NCBI GenBank assembly: GCA_038380435.1
Contig: JAWZYU010000034.1
Location: 43,648,901 to 43,712,900 of the forward strand
DNA: 64,000 nt
Origin: Ryuthela nishihirai
Lineage: Eukaryota; Arthropoda; Arachnida; Araneae; Heptathelidae
Direction of reading: 5' to 3'
Both the position numbers and the translations under genes were made by a program. Position 1 is the first letter of the stretch. The number at the start of each line of letters is the position of its first letter. Of this stretch, positions 62,784 through 64,000 are shown piece by piece. The notes beneath the pieces are model-generated. The model saw nothing but the letters and a program-made list of their open reading frames with translations. It was not told the origin of the DNA and searched no databases.

Positions 62784-64000
62784 GGGGCGGGGGGTGGCTC
62801 AGTCGGTAGCGCACCAGGCTCGTAATCTGTAGTTCCCAGGTTCGAGTGGATATATAATAAAACATATATATCCATTCGATTTATCTCCGCAAAATTCCCC
62901 GTCCTGCCAACGGTCAGTGGCAGGACGGCTTGGAAAGGCCTCCGTCCGTCAGATGGGACGTTAAGCGGTGGCCCCGTGTGCGGGAGAGCCATACCCTGTG
63001 CACGTTAAAGAACACGCTGGATGGCCTTGACGGGAGGCTACCATCTGTCTCCCAACAGCTGTTCCAGTGGGTCCCCTCCCCCAACCTTCTCTGAGCCTTC
63101 AGGGTCCATGTGACCTGGCCATTTAGCCCATGGTGTGCAAAAAAGTGCCGCTCAGAGGTAAAACAACCCAACGTTAAAGAACACGCTGGATGGTCTTGAC
63201 GGGAGGCTACCATCTGTCTCCCAACAGCTGTTCCAGTGAGTCCCCTCCCGCCAACCTTCTCTGAGCCTTCGGGGTCCTTGTGACCTGGCCATTTAGCCCA
63301 TGGTGTGCAAAAAAGTGCCGCTCAGAGGTAAAACAACCCAACGTTAAAGAACACGCTGGATGGTCTTGACGGGAGGCTACCATCTGTCTCCCAACAGCTG
63401 TTCCAGTGAGTCCCCTCCCGCCAACCTTCTCTGAGCCTTCGGGGTCCTTGTGACCTGGCCATTTAGCCCATGGTGTGCAAAAAAGTGCCGCTCAGAGGTA
63501 AAACAACCCAACGTTAAAGAACACGCTGGATGGTCTTGACGGGAGGCTACCATCTGTCTCCCAACAGCTGTTCCAGTGAGTCCCCTCCCGCCAACCTTCT
63601 CTGAGCCTTCGGGGTCCTTGTGACCTGGCCATTTAGCCCATGGTGTGCAAAAAAGTGCCGCTCAGAGGTAAAACAACCCAACGTTAAAGAACACGCTGGA
63701 TGGTCTTGACGGGAGGCTACCATCTGTCTCCCAACAGCTGTTCCAGTGAGTCCCCTCCCGCCAACCTTCTCTGAGCCTTCGGGGTCCTTGTGACCTGGCC
63801 ATTTAGCCCATGGTGTGCAAAAAAGTGCCGCTCAGAGGTAAAACAACCCAACGTTAAAGAACACGCTGGATGGTCTTGACGGGAGGCTACCATCTGTCTC
63901 CCAACAGCTGTTCCAGTGAGTCCCCTCCCGCCAACCTTCTCTGAGCCTTCGGGGTTCTTGTGACCTGGCCATTTAGCCCATGGTGTGCAAAAAAGTGCCG
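62784..64000 (+). mobile_element. SINE-A with six or more tandem modules, running off the window
   Basis: Head at 62784, modules at 63002, 63171, 63341, 63511, 63681 and 63851; the last five starts are 170 bp apart. Modules 2-5 are nearly identical (GTGAGTCCCCTCCCGCC in each), and module 6 is cut by the window end. In the head, the segment after the B box is replaced by an AT palindrome (62847-62874). Confidence 0.95.

Overview
This is a 64 kb piece of nuclear DNA from an animal. It has GT-AG introns of 1-10 kb, AT-rich non-coding DNA and many transposons. The mix of DNA transposons (DD41D mariner, Tc1, hAT, TTAA-ended MITEs), non-LTR retrotransposon remnants and tRNA-derived SINEs suggests an invertebrate, perhaps an arthropod. 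The sequence alone does not fix the species.

Two protein genes converge. On the + strand, ten exons between 525 and 26947 encode the C-terminal 350 residues of RRP9, the WD40 protein of the U3 snoRNP; its first exons lie before the window. On the - strand, five coding exons between 49983 and 30518 encode a complete 903-residue secreted protein. It has a signal peptide, two von Willebrand factor type C (VWC) domains and a tail of about 740 residues that is acidic and rich in Ser, Thr and Glu. Each gene has a polyadenylation signal downstream (27226-27231 on +, 30149-30154 on -). Nothing suggests that the two genes act together.

Repeats fill most of the rest. Two tRNA-derived SINE families dominate. 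SINE-A is about 390 bp and GC-rich, with a head like tRNA-Thr(CGT) and a CCCAA-type tail. SINE-B is about 190-215 bp, with a head like class II tRNA and an AT-rich tail. The RRP9 half (1-27 kb) holds mostly old, diverged copies. The 27-64 kb half is packed with young SINE-A copies, many with perfect 10-15 bp target-site duplications (TSDs). Several SINE-A copies carry a head-to-tail array of the 3' module (159-170 bp), always joined at the same junction; three independent insertions each have exactly four modules.

Other elements are a nearly whole DD41D mariner (13757-15222), a deleted Tc1 element (20724-21366), three Tc1 transposase relics, a hAT transposase relic with nested SINEs (51853-55515), two LINE reverse-transcriptase relics, and several MITEs. 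Two tandem arrays stand out. One, in the VWC gene, repeats the exon-3 splice donor about a dozen times (37915-38752). The other, at 58300-59153, alternates SINE-B pieces with a 73-bp palindrome.
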